Notes: generated by a model not told the origin, from the sequence alone. Counted from the stretch's first letter, positions 1-8,688 are shown. The stretch: DNA of 64,000 nucleotides from Hydrogenophilales bacterium (GCA_016195805.1 JACPYT010000015.1:143449-207448); one strand, 5' to 3'. A program made the numbers and translations.

Positions 1-1
1 C

Positions 2-535
2 AGCGCCCGGGTGAAGAATCTCGCCACTGATTTTCGCAACATCCCCGTGTTCATCTACGGCTACCAGGACAAATTCAAGGCGCTGCCCGGAGATGATCCC
101 GCTGCTCAAGCACATCTTGGCACCTCGGCATCACAAGGCGCCACGCCCCCCGCTGGTGATGGCGTCATCGCTGGCATCTGGGACAGCACGACCCAGACGG
201 ACGAATCCTACCTGTTCTGGCAACACGTCCGCTTGGCTGGCCTCGCCCCCGGTTCCACCACGCTCGGGGCCACCGATTATCAACAACACAATGCCGTCGG
301 CGGCGTTGTCGGCGTCCAGAGCGCCGCACCGTTCACGGGCATGACCGGGACCTACTTCATCTGCTCCGGCAGCATACCCGGCAAATATGCCAAGCAACTC
401 GACAGCCAACTGGATGACGGCAACACCGCGACGGGCTCGCTGATGGTCGGCACTGTCACGAGCCCAGCGGGTGCACCGACGGCAACCGCGAGCATTGTCG
501 ACTCTACAACCTACACCGTCTGCATAGGCGTCTGA
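2..535 (+). CDS. Pilin-like protein, 5' end cut by window
   Basis: The frame is open from base 2, so this is the C-terminal part of a longer gene; the GTG at 11 is probably internal. The visible residues (RVKNLATDFRNIPVF, then YQDKFKALPGDD) look like the region just after the N-terminal helix of type IV prepilin-like proteins, where YxDxxxALPGDD is common. The rest is rich in Thr, Ser, Ala and Gly, with Cys residues near residue 118 and near the C-terminus that could form the pilin-type disulfide loop. A minor pilin or pseudopilin is the likely role, in a pilus or secretion fibre at the inner membrane. The diagnostic GFTLxE methylation site would lie upstream and cannot be checked. A terminator follows the stop. 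Confidence 0.6.
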   Translation, partial: SARVKNLATDFRNIPVFIYGYQDKFKALPGDDPAAQAHLGTSASQGATPPAGDGVIAGIWDSTTQTDESYLFWQHVRLAGLAPGSTTLGATDYQQHNAVGGVVGVQSAAPFTGMTGTYFICSGSIPGKYAKQLDSQLDDGNTATGSLMVGTVTSPAGAPTATASIVDSTTYTVCIGV

Positions 536-547
536 TCTCCACGCCCG

Positions 548-570
548 GCCCGCTTCGGCGGGCTTTTTTG
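548..570. terminator. Intrinsic terminator between convergent genes
   Basis: GCCCGC and GCGGGC pair around a TTCG tetraloop and are followed by six T on the + strand. It lies 13 bases after the pilin-like stop and just before the end of the convergent antiporter gene, so it mainly serves the + strand gene. Confidence 0.85.
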
Positions 571-577
571 TTGCCGC

Positions 578-2548
578 CTATCCCTGCAGCACCCTGAACT
601 CCGCTGCCGCCAAGCCATCGGCGGCACCGCGCAGCACCAGCACGTCGCCCACCTGGATGCGGGCCTCGGGCTGGGGGTCGACGCCGGTGATCCCCTGGCG
701 GCGGATCGCCACCACCTCGACCAGCAGCTCGTCCAGTTTCAACTCTTCCAGGGTGTGCCCGGGTGCGGCCGCCCCCTGCGTGACCAGCACGGTATGCAGC
801 CGCGGCTGCGCTTCCTGATCGAGCTCATCGTCGACGTCGCTGGCGCCGCGGAAAAAACCGCGCATCATAGCGTAGCGCGTTTCGCGCACCTCGCGGATCC
901 GTTTCAGCACCTGGCTTAATGGCACGCCCAGCAGCATCAGCGCGTGCGAGGCCAGCATCAGCGAGCCTTCCATCACTTCGGACACCACTTCGGCCGCGCC
1001 CGCCGCTTTCAGCGCGTCGATATGGGTGTCGTCGATGGTGCGCACCACCACCGGCAGTTCCGGCCGCAGGTCACGGACATGGCGCAGGATGGCCATGCTG
1101 GAGGGCAGATCCGAATACGTCACCACGATGGCCTGAGCACGGCTCAAGCCCGCGGCGACCAGCACTTCGCGGCGGCTGGCGTCGCCATAGATGACGCTGA
1201 CGCCGGACGCGGCCACCGCGCGGATGCGCTCGGGGTCGGCGTCGAGCGCGATGAAGGTGATGCCCTCGGCCTCCAGCAGGCGCGCCAGATTCTGGCCGCT
1301 GCGGCCGTAGCCGCAGACGATCACGTGCTTTGACTTGCCGAAAGTCTTGACCGCGATGTCGTGCACCTCCTTGGCGCGGCCAGCCCATTCACTGCCCGCG
1401 ATCAGCCGGGTCAGCACGTCCATGCGGTGGATCAGGAATGGGGCGACCAGCATCGACAGCACCATGGCCGCCAGCACCGGCTGGGTGATAGGGGCACCCA
1501 GCAGATTGAGGTCGGCCGCCTGGGCCAGCAGCACGAAGCCGAATTCGCCCGCCTGCGCCAGCCCCAGCGCAGTGCGCACCGCAGTGGGGCGGGCGCTGCC
1601 AAAGGCCATGGCCAGGCCGGCGACCAGCACGCCCTTGCCGACGACGATCGCGGCGACCAGCAGCACGACGTCGACCCAATTCAGCATGACCTGTACCAGG
1701 TCGAGCCGCATCCCGATGGTGACGAAGAACAGCCCCAGCAGGACGTCGCGGAAAGGCTTGATGTCGTCTTCCACCTGATAGCGGTATTCGGTTTCGGAAA
1801 TCAGCATGCCGGCCAGGAACGCACCGAGCGCCAGCGACAGGCCGGCTCTCTCGGTGAGGAACGCCAGGCCCAGCGTGAACAGCAAAAGATTGAGCGTGAA
1901 GAGTTCGGGTGACTTGCGTCCCGCCACCCACTGAAACCACGGACGCATGATGCGCTGTCCGACGAACAGCAGAAAACCCAGCACCACCACCGCCTTCAAC
2001 ATGGCCAGCGCCAGTTCGGTCGCCATGGCGTCCGATTGCTTGGCAAACGCCGGCACCAGGATCAGCAGCGGCACCACGGCCAGATCCTGGAACAGCAGCG
2101 CGCCGAAGATCTGGCGCCCGTGCGGCGTCTGGATCTCCAGCCGTTCGGCCAGCAGCTTGGACACGATGGCCGTGGACGACATCGACATGATGCCGCCCAG
2201 CGCCAGCGCCGCGAGCAGAGGCAAATGCAGCAGCCAGGCGATCGCCGTGGTGAGCGCGACGGTCAGCACGACCTGCGCGCCGCCGAAACCGAACACCGTC
2301 ATGCGCATGGCCATCAGGCGCGCCAGACTGAATTCCAGGCCGATCGAAAACATCAGGAACACCACGCCGAATTCGGCCAGGTAGCGCGCCTCTTCGCTAT
2401 CCGGAATCCAGCCCAGCGCGAAGGGACCGATGGCAATGCCGGTCACCAGATAGCCGAGCATGGTCGGCAGGCGCAGAGCGCGTGCCGCAGCAGCCACCAG
2501 CACGGCGACCGCAAGCAGAATCAGAACGAGCTGGAGGCTGCTATGCAT
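578..2548 (-). CDS. CPA2 cation:proton antiporter with TrkA domains (KefB/C-like)
   Basis: Predicted inner-membrane K+/H+ or Na+/H+ exchanger of the CPA2 family. About 12 hydrophobic segments fill the first 390 residues. A TrkA-N nucleotide-binding domain follows (HVIVCGYGRSGQN near residue 410), then a TrkA-C domain at the end (roughly 570-655), the layout of KefB, KefC and YbaL. I chose the ATG at 2548 (MHSSLQLVLILL) because family members start this way. An in-frame ATG four codons upstream (2560) lies inside a dispersed repeat, which therefore occupies the position of the native ribosome-binding region. Gated export of K+ under electrophile or pH stress is the known role of this family; the actual substrate is not visible here. 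Confidence 0.88.
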   Translation of the reverse strand: MHSSLQLVLILLAVAVLVAAAARALRLPTMLGYLVTGIAIGPFALGWIPDSEEARYLAEFGVVFLMFSIGLEFSLARLMAMRMTVFGFGGAQVVLTVALTTAIAWLLHLPLLAALALGGIMSMSSTAIVSKLLAERLEIQTPHGRQIFGALLFQDLAVVPLLILVPAFAKQSDAMATELALAMLKAVVVLGFLLFVGQRIMRPWFQWVAGRKSPELFTLNLLLFTLGLAFLTERAGLSLALGAFLAGMLISETEYRYQVEDDIKPFRDVLLGLFFVTIGMRLDLVQVMLNWVDVVLLVAAIVVGKGVLVAGLAMAFGSARPTAVRTALGLAQAGEFGFVLLAQAADLNLLGAPITQPVLAAMVLSMLVAPFLIHRMDVLTRLIAGSEWAGRAKEVHDIAVKTFGKSKHVIVCGYGRSGQNLARLLEAEGITFIALDADPERIRAVAASGVSVIYGDASRREVLVAAGLSRAQAIVVTYSDLPSSMAILRHVRDLRPELPVVVRTIDDTHIDALKAAGAAEVVSEVMEGSLMLASHALMLLGVPLSQVLKRIREVRETRYAMMRGFFRGASDVDDELDQEAQPRLHTVLVTQGAAAPGHTLEELKLDELLVEVVAIRRQGITGVDPQPEARIQVGDVLVLRGAADGLAAAEFRVLQG

Positions 2549-2601
2549 ACGATCTTTCATGGGCTTTAGCCCATATCAAAGTCGGAGTCCTCTTGTAGGA
2601 C
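2547..2601. repeat. Double-hairpin repeat, copy 1
   Basis: This 55-bp unit starts ATACGATC and ends AGGAC. Hairpin 1 is ATGGGCT-TT-AGCCCAT (2559-2574). Hairpin 2 is GTCCT-CTTGT-AGGAC (2587-2601). They are joined by ATCAAAGTCGGA. Two further copies are at 17786-17839 and 33877-33927. Read on the - strand, the unit ends ATGAAAGATCGTAT, directly on the antiporter start. Confidence 0.85.
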
Positions 2602-2610
2602 ATATATCTA

Positions 2611-2650
2611 TTCATGGGCCTCAGCCCTTGTTTTCAGTTGGAGTCGCCCT
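2611..2650. repeat. Decayed tandem copy of the double-hairpin repeat
   Basis: TTCATGGGCCTCAGCCC followed by AGTTGGAGTC repeats the hairpin 1 and linker plan of copy 1 (TTCATGGGCTTTAGCCC ... AGTCGGAGTC). The ATACGATC end and a clear hairpin 2 are missing, so it looks like an older, degraded unit next to copy 1. Confidence 0.5.
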
Positions 2651-2706
2651 TCCGGAATCCCGGCGAAACGCGGCTGGAAAGGCAGGCTTTAGTATACTTG
2701 CCGACC

Positions 2707-3693
2707 ATGCGACCCCAACCCATCTCCAACGAACATTTGCTCGCGCTCGCGCGTCAGGTGCTCGATATCGAAGCCGACGCCTTGCGCGCCCTATCCACCC
2801 GGCTCGACGCCGGTTTTGCAGAAGCCGTGCAGCTGATCCTGGCGTGCCGCGGCCGCGTGGTAGTGTCGGGGATGGGCAAGTCCGGCCATGTCGGCGGCAA
2901 GATCGCTGCCACCCTGGCCTCCACCGGGACCCCCGCTTTTTTCATGCATCCGGGCGAAGCCAGCCACGGCGACCTCGGCATGATCGCGCACGACGACGTG
3001 GTGCTGGCGCTGTCGAACTCGGGCGAAAGCAACGAGATCGTCAGCATCGTGCCGCTCATCAAGCGGCGCGGCGCCAGGCTCATCGCGATGACCGGCAACC
3101 CCGGCTCGACCATGGCGCGGGAAGCCGACGTGCATCTCAATGCCGCAGTCGACAAGGAAGCCTGCCCGCTCAACCTGGCGCCCACCGCGAGCACCACCGC
3201 GGCGCTCGCGCTGGGCGACGCATTGGCCGTGGCGCTGCTGGATGCGCGCGGCTTTTCGGCCGACGACTTTGCCCGCACCCATCCGGGCGGCAGCCTGGGC
3301 CGACGGCTGCTCATTCATGTGCGCGACGTCATGCATACCGGCGATGAGCTGCCGAAGATCGATCGCGACGCCTCGCTCAAGGATGCCCTGCTCGAAATGA
3401 CCCGCAAGGGACTCGGCATGACTGCCGTGGTCGACGCGACCGGTAAAGTGGTGGGCGTATTCACCGACGGCGACCTGCGGCGCGCGCTCGAGCATGCACT
3501 CGACCTGCAGCAGGCGCGGGTGACCGACCTGATGACCAAAAACCCGAAGACGATCCGCGCGGACGAACTCGCCGTCGCGGCAGTGGAAAAAATGGACACG
3601 CTGAAAATCAATGGCCTGCTGGTGGTCGATGCCGACAACATTCTGATGGGCGCGCTCAATATGCACGACCTGCTGAAAGCGGGGGTGGTGTGA
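2707..3693 (+). CDS. kdsD: D-arabinose 5-phosphate isomerase
   Basis: Converts D-ribulose 5-phosphate to D-arabinose 5-phosphate, the first step of Kdo synthesis for lipopolysaccharide. A SIS sugar-isomerase domain covers about residues 35-170 (VVVSGMGKSGHVGGKIAATL, then SNSGES). Two CBS domains fill 200-328 (VRDVMHTGDELP and VTDLMTKNPKTI). The length of 328 residues matches KdsD/GutQ. I chose the ATG at 2707, preceded closely by a TATACT -10-like box, over an upstream ATG at 2614 that lies in repeat DNA. The kdsC start overlaps the stop (TGATG), so the two are translationally coupled. Confidence 0.95.
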   Translation: MRPQPISNEHLLALARQVLDIEADALRALSTRLDAGFAEAVQLILACRGRVVVSGMGKSGHVGGKIAATLASTGTPAFFMHPGEASHGDLGMIAHDDVVLALSNSGESNEIVSIVPLIKRRGARLIAMTGNPGSTMAREADVHLNAAVDKEACPLNLAPTASTTAALALGDALAVALLDARGFSADDFARTHPGGSLGRRLLIHVRDVMHTGDELPKIDRDASLKDALLEMTRKGLGMTAVVDATGKVVGVFTDGDLRRALEHALDLQQARVTDLMTKNPKTIRADELAVAAVEKMDTLKINGLLVVDADNILMGALNMHDLLKAGVV

Positions 3694-4235
3694 TGACGGC
3701 CGAGGTAATTGATGCAGCCCTGATCACACGCGCGCAAAAAATCCGGCTGATCGCGTTCGACGTCGACGGCGTGATGACCGACGGCACGCTGTTCCTGGCC
3801 GACGACGGACAGGAATACAAGGGCTTCAACTCGCTCGACGGCCATGGCCTGAAAATGCTCAAGGGCAGCGGCGTGCAACTCGCCATCATCACCGGGCGCA
3901 GCTCGCGCGTGGTGGAACACCGTGCCAGGAATCTCGGCATCGAGATCATCCACCAGGGCGCGCACGACAAGCTGGTGGTGTACGAAGCACTCTGCCGCGA
4001 GTTGAACATCGACTGCGAAGCCACTGCCTACATGGGCGACGACGTGGTCGATCTGCCGGTGATGCGGCGTGCCGGTCTGGCGATCACCGTGCCGGCCGCG
4101 CCCGAACTGGTCAAGTCATACAGCCATTACACCACCACGCGCGAAGCCGGGCACGGTGCGGTGCGCGAGGCCTGTGAGTTCCTGATGCGCGCGCAGGGCA
4201 CGCTGGACGCGGCATTGGCGCCGTACCTGAAATGA
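3693..4235 (+). CDS. kdsC: 3-deoxy-D-manno-octulosonate 8-phosphate phosphatase
   Basis: HAD-superfamily phosphatase that removes the phosphate from Kdo-8-P in the cytoplasm. The nucleophile motif FDVDGVMTDG is near residues 23-32, ITGRSS is motif II near 67, and MGDDVVDLPVM is the Mg2+-binding motif near 114. It is a cap-less C0 HAD of about 180 residues, the usual KdsC size. The ATG shares bases with the kdsD stop; a GTG one codon earlier is possible. It lies in the Kdo/LPS-export operon with lptC, lptA and lptB. Confidence 0.95.
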   Translation: MTAEVIDAALITRAQKIRLIAFDVDGVMTDGTLFLADDGQEYKGFNSLDGHGLKMLKGSGVQLAIITGRSSRVVEHRARNLGIEIIHQGAHDKLVVYEALCRELNIDCEATAYMGDDVVDLPVMRRAGLAITVPAAPELVKSYSHYTTTREAGHGAVREACEFLMRAQGTLDAALAPYLK

Positions 4236-4281
4236 CCGCTCACGCACGGCGCGCTTTGAACGCCGCCCATCCGGGAACGGC

Positions 4282-4857
4282 ATGATCTCACGCGGGCCAC
4301 TGTGGCTGCCGCTGGCCATCTTGCTGCTACTGGCCGCACTCAGCTTCTGGATCGAGCGTTTGGTGGAAAGCCCGGCCAACGGCAGTGCGTCGCCCACCCG
4401 GACCGATCCCGAAGGCATCATGGAAAACTTCAATGCGATGCGCACGGACATGACAGGCAAACCGCAGTACCGTCTGACTGCAAAAAAACTGCGGCATTAT
4501 TCGAACAGCAAATTCACCGAACTGGAATCGCCCCGCTTCACGCAGCTGGACGCGCAATCTGGCGACGTGAGCGCCGTGGCCAGCCAGGCGACCGTGTCCC
4601 CCGATGGCAACGAAGTGGATCTGCGTGGCAACGTTCTGGTGGAGCGTGCCGCCCACGCGGGACAGTCGCTCATGACCGTGCGTTCGGCGCGGCTGCTGGT
4701 TTACCCCGAACGCGACCAGTTGCGTTCGCCGGGGCCGGTGGAAATTCACGATGCCACCCTGAATGCGAGCGCGGATACGATGGCGTACGACGCCAAGCTG
4801 CGCATCCTCAAACTGACAGGACGGGTACACGCCCGCTATATTTCCGGAAAAGGCTGA
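4282..4857 (+). CDS. lptC: LPS export ABC transporter periplasmic protein LptC
   Basis: Bitopic inner-membrane protein that passes LPS from the LptB2FG extractor to LptA. A single N-terminal membrane helix (LWLPLAILLLLAALSFWIERL, residues 7-27) is followed by a beta-jellyroll-like domain with RTDPEGIMENFNAMRTDMTG and RYRLTA-type strands. The length is 191 residues, as usual. It follows kdsC by 46 bases and precedes lptA by 4, in the conserved order kdsC-lptC-lptA-lptB. Confidence 0.93.
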   Translation: MISRGPLWLPLAILLLLAALSFWIERLVESPANGSASPTRTDPEGIMENFNAMRTDMTGKPQYRLTAKKLRHYSNSKFTELESPRFTQLDAQSGDVSAVASQATVSPDGNEVDLRGNVLVERAAHAGQSLMTVRSARLLVYPERDQLRSPGPVEIHDATLNASADTMAYDAKLRILKLTGRVHARYISGKG

Positions 4858-4861
4858 CGCC

Positions 4862-5398
4862 ATGAAAAGATTGAACATGAGGGTTTATGCGGTGCTGTGC
4901 GCCGCCCTGCTGGCCACCTCCGCGCATGCGGAAAAGGCCGACCGCGACAAACCGGTCAACCTTGAAGCGGACACGGTCACGCTCGACGACATCAAGAAAA
5001 TCAGCGTCTACCAGGGCAATGTGGTGCTGAGCCAGGGCACGCTGATGCTGCGCGCCGATCGCGTGCAGGTGACCCAGAACGCAGACGGCCTCGACAAGGT
5101 CAGCGCCACCGGCCGCCCCGTGGCGTTTCGCCAGAAGGTCGATGGCCGCGACGAGTTCATCGAAGGCTACGCCGACCGCATCGAATACGACGGCGTCACC
5201 AGCCAGCTCGACCTGATCGGCCAGGCGCAGCTGCGTCGCGGCAGCGACGAACTGCACGGCGCACAGATCTCCTACAACGCCAATACCGGATTCTATAAAG
5301 TCGTCGGCCAGCCCAACGCAAAAACCCCGAGCGGCCGCGTGCGCGCCGTGATCCGTCCGAAACCGCGTACCCCCGAACAGCCCGCAGCCAAACCATGA
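4862..5398 (+). CDS. lptA: LPS transport periplasmic protein LptA
   Basis: Periplasmic OstA-fold protein that forms the bridge carrying LPS to the outer membrane. A Sec signal peptide is clear (MKRLNMRVYAVLCAALLATSAHA, cleavage near residue 23). The mature part has the repeated beta-strand pattern with YQGNVVLSQGTLMLRADRVQV. The 178-residue length suits LptA. The C-terminus overlaps the lptB start by 4 bases (ATGA), indicating coupling. Confidence 0.94.
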   Translation: MKRLNMRVYAVLCAALLATSAHAEKADRDKPVNLEADTVTLDDIKKISVYQGNVVLSQGTLMLRADRVQVTQNADGLDKVSATGRPVAFRQKVDGRDEFIEGYADRIEYDGVTSQLDLIGQAQLRRGSDELHGAQISYNANTGFYKVVGQPNAKTPSGRVRAVIRPKPRTPEQPAAKP

Positions 5399-6117
5399 GC
5401 CAGATTACCGTCCAGGGCCTGCGCAAGACGTACGGCAAGCGCACCGTGGTGCACGACGTTTCCTTCGACGTCAGAAGCGGCGAAGTCGTCGGCCTGCTCG
5501 GGCCCAACGGCGCCGGCAAGACTACCTGTTTTTACATGGTGGTCGGACTGGTCGCCGCCGACGGCGGCAGCGTGCAAATGGATACGCACGACCTCACCCA
5601 CATGGCGATCCACCAGCGCGCGCGGCTGGGCCTGTCCTACCTGCCGCAGGAACCCTCGATCTTCCGCAAGATGACGGTGGAAGAAAACATCCGCGCCATT
5701 CTGGAGCTCAAGCCCTACAGCAAGTCCGAGCGCGAGGAGCACCTCGACAATCTGCTGGAAGACCTGCACATCGCCCACCTGCGCGAGGCATCGGCGGTCA
5801 GCCTGTCCGGCGGCGAACGGCGGCGCGTGGAAATCGCCCGCGCGCTGGCGATCAACCCGCGCTTCATCCTGCTCGACGAACCGTTTGCCGGGGTCGACCC
5901 CATTGCAGTGCTCGACATCCAGAAGCTGGTGCATTTCCTCATCGAGCGCGACATCGGCGTGCTGATCACCGACCACAACGTGCGCGAAACCCTGGGCATC
6001 TGCGATCGCGCCTACATCATCAACGAAGGCCGTGTGCTGATTGCGGGCACGCCCGACCTCATCATCCAGGACGACAACGCCCGCAAGGTCTATCTGGGCG
6101 AAAATTTCCGCCTGTAA
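5395..6117 (+). CDS. lptB: LPS export ABC transporter ATPase LptB
   Basis: Cytoplasmic ATPase that powers LPS extraction by LptFG. It has Walker A GPNGAGKTT near residue 36, Q-loop YLPQEPSIF near 80, the signature LSGGERRRVEIARAL near 137, Walker B RFILLDEPFAGVDP near 155 and the H-loop DHNVRET near 191. The 240-residue length is standard. It closes the kds-lpt operon, and rpoN starts 71 bases downstream, the order conserved in most proteobacteria. Confidence 0.96.
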   Translation: MSQITVQGLRKTYGKRTVVHDVSFDVRSGEVVGLLGPNGAGKTTCFYMVVGLVAADGGSVQMDTHDLTHMAIHQRARLGLSYLPQEPSIFRKMTVEENIRAILELKPYSKSEREEHLDNLLEDLHIAHLREASAVSLSGGERRRVEIARALAINPRFILLDEPFAGVDPIAVLDIQKLVHFLIERDIGVLITDHNVRETLGICDRAYIINEGRVLIAGTPDLIIQDDNARKVYLGENFRL

Positions 6118-6159
6118 GGATCGCCCCCTCTTGCGAATCGCGTTAAACTGGCCTCAAGC

Positions 6160-6175
6160 CGGCACGCTTTTTGCC
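6160..6175 (+). promoter_or_regulatory. Sigma-54 -24/-12 element at the rpoN start
   Basis: CGGCACGCTTTTTGCC fits TGGCACG-N4-TTGC[AT] with only the flanking first and last bases off; GG and GC are ten bases apart. Transcription from it would start near 6186, giving an almost leaderless rpoN message (ATG at 6189). It could equally act as a sigma-54 binding site that represses readthrough, giving autoregulation. Confidence 0.55.
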
Positions 6176-6188
6176 GTAGTCAAGATTC

Positions 6189-7622
6189 ATGAAACACAGC
6201 CTTCAACTCAAGCTTGGTCAACATCTCACGCTGACACCCCAACTGCAGCAGTCGATCCGACTGCTGCAGTTGTCGACGCTGGAACTGAACCAGGAACTGG
6301 AGCAGATGCTGCAGGACAACCCCCTGCTGGAGCGCGAGGACGAGGACGAAGCCAGTTACGCGACGGCCGAGGCGCCGGCGCATACGGCCGAGGCCGAAGC
6401 GCAAAGCACGGAAACGGCGCTGCCCGAGCATACCGAGTCGGAGCCTGTCACCGCGCTGGATGACTCCGACTGGAACGATTACAGCGTGGCCAGCGGCGAT
6501 GACGAAGACAACGATTACACCCAGGGCTCGATATCGGGCGCCACCCTGCGCGAGCACCTGTTGAACCAGTTGATCGTCAGCCCGCTCACGCTGCGCGACC
6601 GCACCCTGGTTGCCGCGCTGATCGACGACCTGGACGATGCGGGTTTCCTGACCCAGCCGCTGGAAGACATTACCGCCAGCCTACAAGCCGAACTCGAGGA
6701 GCTCGAGCCCGAAGAACTCGAAACCGCCCTCAAGCACCTGCAGAACATGGATCCGACCGGGGTCGGCGCACGCAACCTGGCCGAGTGCCTGACCCTGCAA
6801 CTGCGCGCGCTGCCCCCGGACACGCCCGCGCGCGACGCGGCCATGCGGCTGACCGCGCATTACCTGGATCTGCTCGCCGCGCGCGATGTCGGCAAGCTGA
6901 AGAAGATGCTTGGCATCGACGATGCCACGCTGCGCGCCGCGCGCGCCCTGATCCTGTCCCTGAACCCGCGTCCGGGCGCAGCCTTCGGCGCGGACGACAC
7001 GCACTACGTGATCCCCGACGTCTACGTGCGCAAGGTCAAGGGCATGTGGATCGCCAGCCTCAATGCCGATGCCATGCCCAAGCTGCGCGTCAATCGCGTC
7101 TATGCCGACATCCTGTCGCGCCACCGCGAAAGCGGCGGCAGCCAGCTCGCCAGCCAGCTGCAGGAAGCACGCTGGCTGATCAAGAACGTGCAGCAGCGCT
7201 TCGATACCATCCTGCGCGTCTCGCAAGCCATCGTCGATCGCCAGAAGCAATTCTTCGAGCACGGCGAAGTGGCGATGCGCCCGTTGGTGCTGCGCGAGAT
7301 CGCCGATGCGGTGGAACTGCACGAATCGACCATTTCGCGCGTCACCACGCAAAAGTACATGATGACGCCGCGCGGCCTGTACGAACTGAAATACTTTTTC
7401 GGCAGCCATGTTTCCACCGACAGCGGCGGCGCCTGTTCCTCGACCGCCATTCGCGCCCTCATCAAGCAGCTGGTGGCCGCCGAAAGCGCCAAGAAACCGC
7501 TGTCCGATGGCCAGTTGGCCGAGGTGCTGGGTCAGCAGGGCATCGTGGTGGCCCGCCGCACGGTCGCCAAATATCGCGAATCGCTGCAGATTCCGCCCGC
7601 CAACATGCGTCGCGCACTTTGA
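6189..7622 (+). CDS. rpoN: RNA polymerase sigma-54 factor
   Basis: Directs transcription of nitrogen, motility and PEP-CTERM-type regulons with AAA+ activators. N-terminal region I is Gln/Leu-rich (LKLGQHLTLTPQLQQSIRLL). An acidic region II spans about 50-110. The core-binding domain follows, then the HTH (LHESTISRVTTQKYM near 378) and the RpoN box ARRTVAKYRE near 454. The length of 477 residues is normal. Both ends of the protein match the family, so the ATG at 6189 is secure even though only a weak ribosome-binding site is visible. It lies directly after lptB. Confidence 0.97.
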   Translation: MKHSLQLKLGQHLTLTPQLQQSIRLLQLSTLELNQELEQMLQDNPLLEREDEDEASYATAEAPAHTAEAEAQSTETALPEHTESEPVTALDDSDWNDYSVASGDDEDNDYTQGSISGATLREHLLNQLIVSPLTLRDRTLVAALIDDLDDAGFLTQPLEDITASLQAELEELEPEELETALKHLQNMDPTGVGARNLAECLTLQLRALPPDTPARDAAMRLTAHYLDLLAARDVGKLKKMLGIDDATLRAARALILSLNPRPGAAFGADDTHYVIPDVYVRKVKGMWIASLNADAMPKLRVNRVYADILSRHRESGGSQLASQLQEARWLIKNVQQRFDTILRVSQAIVDRQKQFFEHGEVAMRPLVLREIADAVELHESTISRVTTQKYMMTPRGLYELKYFFGSHVSTDSGGACSSTAIRALIKQLVAAESAKKPLSDGQLAEVLGQQGIVVARRTVAKYRESLQIPPANMRRAL

Positions 7623-7777
7623 TCGCAAAGGTTTTTCCGGTCCCATCACCTGAAAGCCTGCGCCACGCTTGAATGTGCCGGGCTTTCGTCCCACAATGAA
7701 ATCGAGCACAGGCAATCGCTCCTGGAAGTGCGGCAGCAAGGCGACTTCCGGTTATTTCAGCAGACTGAGGAGGTTCT

Positions 7778-8113
7778 ATGAATTTGACGATTTCCGGCCA
7801 CCACCTGGAGGTGACCCCAGCCATCCGCGACTACGTTTCCGAGAAACTCGACCGCGTCAAACGCCATTTCGACCATGTCATCAACATGACGGTCATCTTG
7901 CAGGTGGAAAAACTGGTGCACAAGGTGGAAGCCACGCTGCACGTCAAGGGCCATGACTTTCACGCCCACAGCGAGGATGGCAACATGTACGCCGCGATCG
8001 ATCTTCTGGCCGACAAACTGGATCGCCAGATCGTCAGGCACAAGGAAAAAACCTCGAACGTCCACCAGGGGGGTGGCGCACTGAAACACCAACCGTCGGA
8101 AAGCCCCGCCTGA
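7778..8113 (+). CDS. hpf: Ribosome hibernation-promoting factor, short form
   Basis: Binds the 30S subunit and helps form inactive 100S ribosomes in stationary phase. It opens MNLTISGHHLEVTPAIRDYV and carries the KLVHKVEATLHVKG strand typical of the S30AE domain. At 111 residues it is the short HPF/YfiA type without the C-terminal dimerisation domain. A strong GAGGAGG site precedes the ATG. It stands in the conserved rpoN-hpf-ptsN order. Confidence 0.93.
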   Translation: MNLTISGHHLEVTPAIRDYVSEKLDRVKRHFDHVINMTVILQVEKLVHKVEATLHVKGHDFHAHSEDGNMYAAIDLLADKLDRQIVRHKEKTSNVHQGGGALKHQPSESPA

Positions 8114-8140
8114 CGTCGCATTCCGGAAGCAAGCCCCCTG

Positions 8141-8177
8141 CGCCCGAAGGTCTCAGACAGCCCTTCGGGCGTATAAT
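8141..8177 (+). promoter_or_regulatory. Hairpin plus TATAAT box before ptsN
   Basis: CGCCCGAAGG and CCTTCGGGCG form a perfect 10-bp stem around an 11-base loop, directly followed by TATAAT at 8172-8177, 40 bases before the ptsN ATG. The hairpin may end hpf transcription or modulate a ptsN promoter; no convincing -35 box is visible. Confidence 0.45.
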
Positions 8178-8216
8178 CTGCAGTGCCGGACCCCTCTTCC
8201 CCGGCTGTGCACAGGC

Positions 8217-8672
8217 ATGAACCTAATCGCCCCCCTCGTCACCCCTGACACCACCTTGCTGGATATCAGCCTCACCAGCAAGAAGAAACTGTTCGAACAC
8301 GCAGCCGACCTGTTCGCCCGGACCTACGGCCTCAAAGCCTCCGACATCTTCACCAGTCTGTTCGAACGCGAACGCCTGGGATCGACTGCACTCGGCCATG
8401 GGATTGCCATCCCGCACGGACGCATCAAGGGCCTGAAGGATGCATGCGGCGCATTTTATCGACTGGGGAACCCGCTCGAGTTCGACGCCCCCGACAATCA
8501 GCCGGTGAGCTTGTGCTTCATCCTGCTGGTCCCCAAGGATGCCAACGAGCGGCACCTGCAGATTCTGGGCGAACTGGCACAGTTGTTCGGCGACGAGGCC
8601 ATGCGCGCAAGAATGCTGGGCGCCGCGACCCCGCCCGATCTGATCGCACTGCTCAAGTCATGGTCAAGCTGA
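8217..8672 (+). CDS. ptsN: PTS IIA-like nitrogen regulatory protein
   Basis: EIIA-Ntr of the regulatory phosphotransferase system, which signals nitrogen and potassium status rather than moving sugar. The phosphorylated His lies in ALGHGIAIPHGRI near residue 68. At 151 residues it is a single EIIA domain. It sits between hpf and hprK; the hprK kinase that can phosphorylate HPr in this system follows 16 bases later. No ptsH or ptsI is in the window. Confidence 0.94.
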   Translation: MNLIAPLVTPDTTLLDISLTSKKKLFEHAADLFARTYGLKASDIFTSLFERERLGSTALGHGIAIPHGRIKGLKDACGAFYRLGNPLEFDAPDNQPVSLCFILLVPKDANERHLQILGELAQLFGDEAMRARMLGAATPPDLIALLKSWSS

Positions 8673-8688
8673 GTGCACAGGCCGCCGC

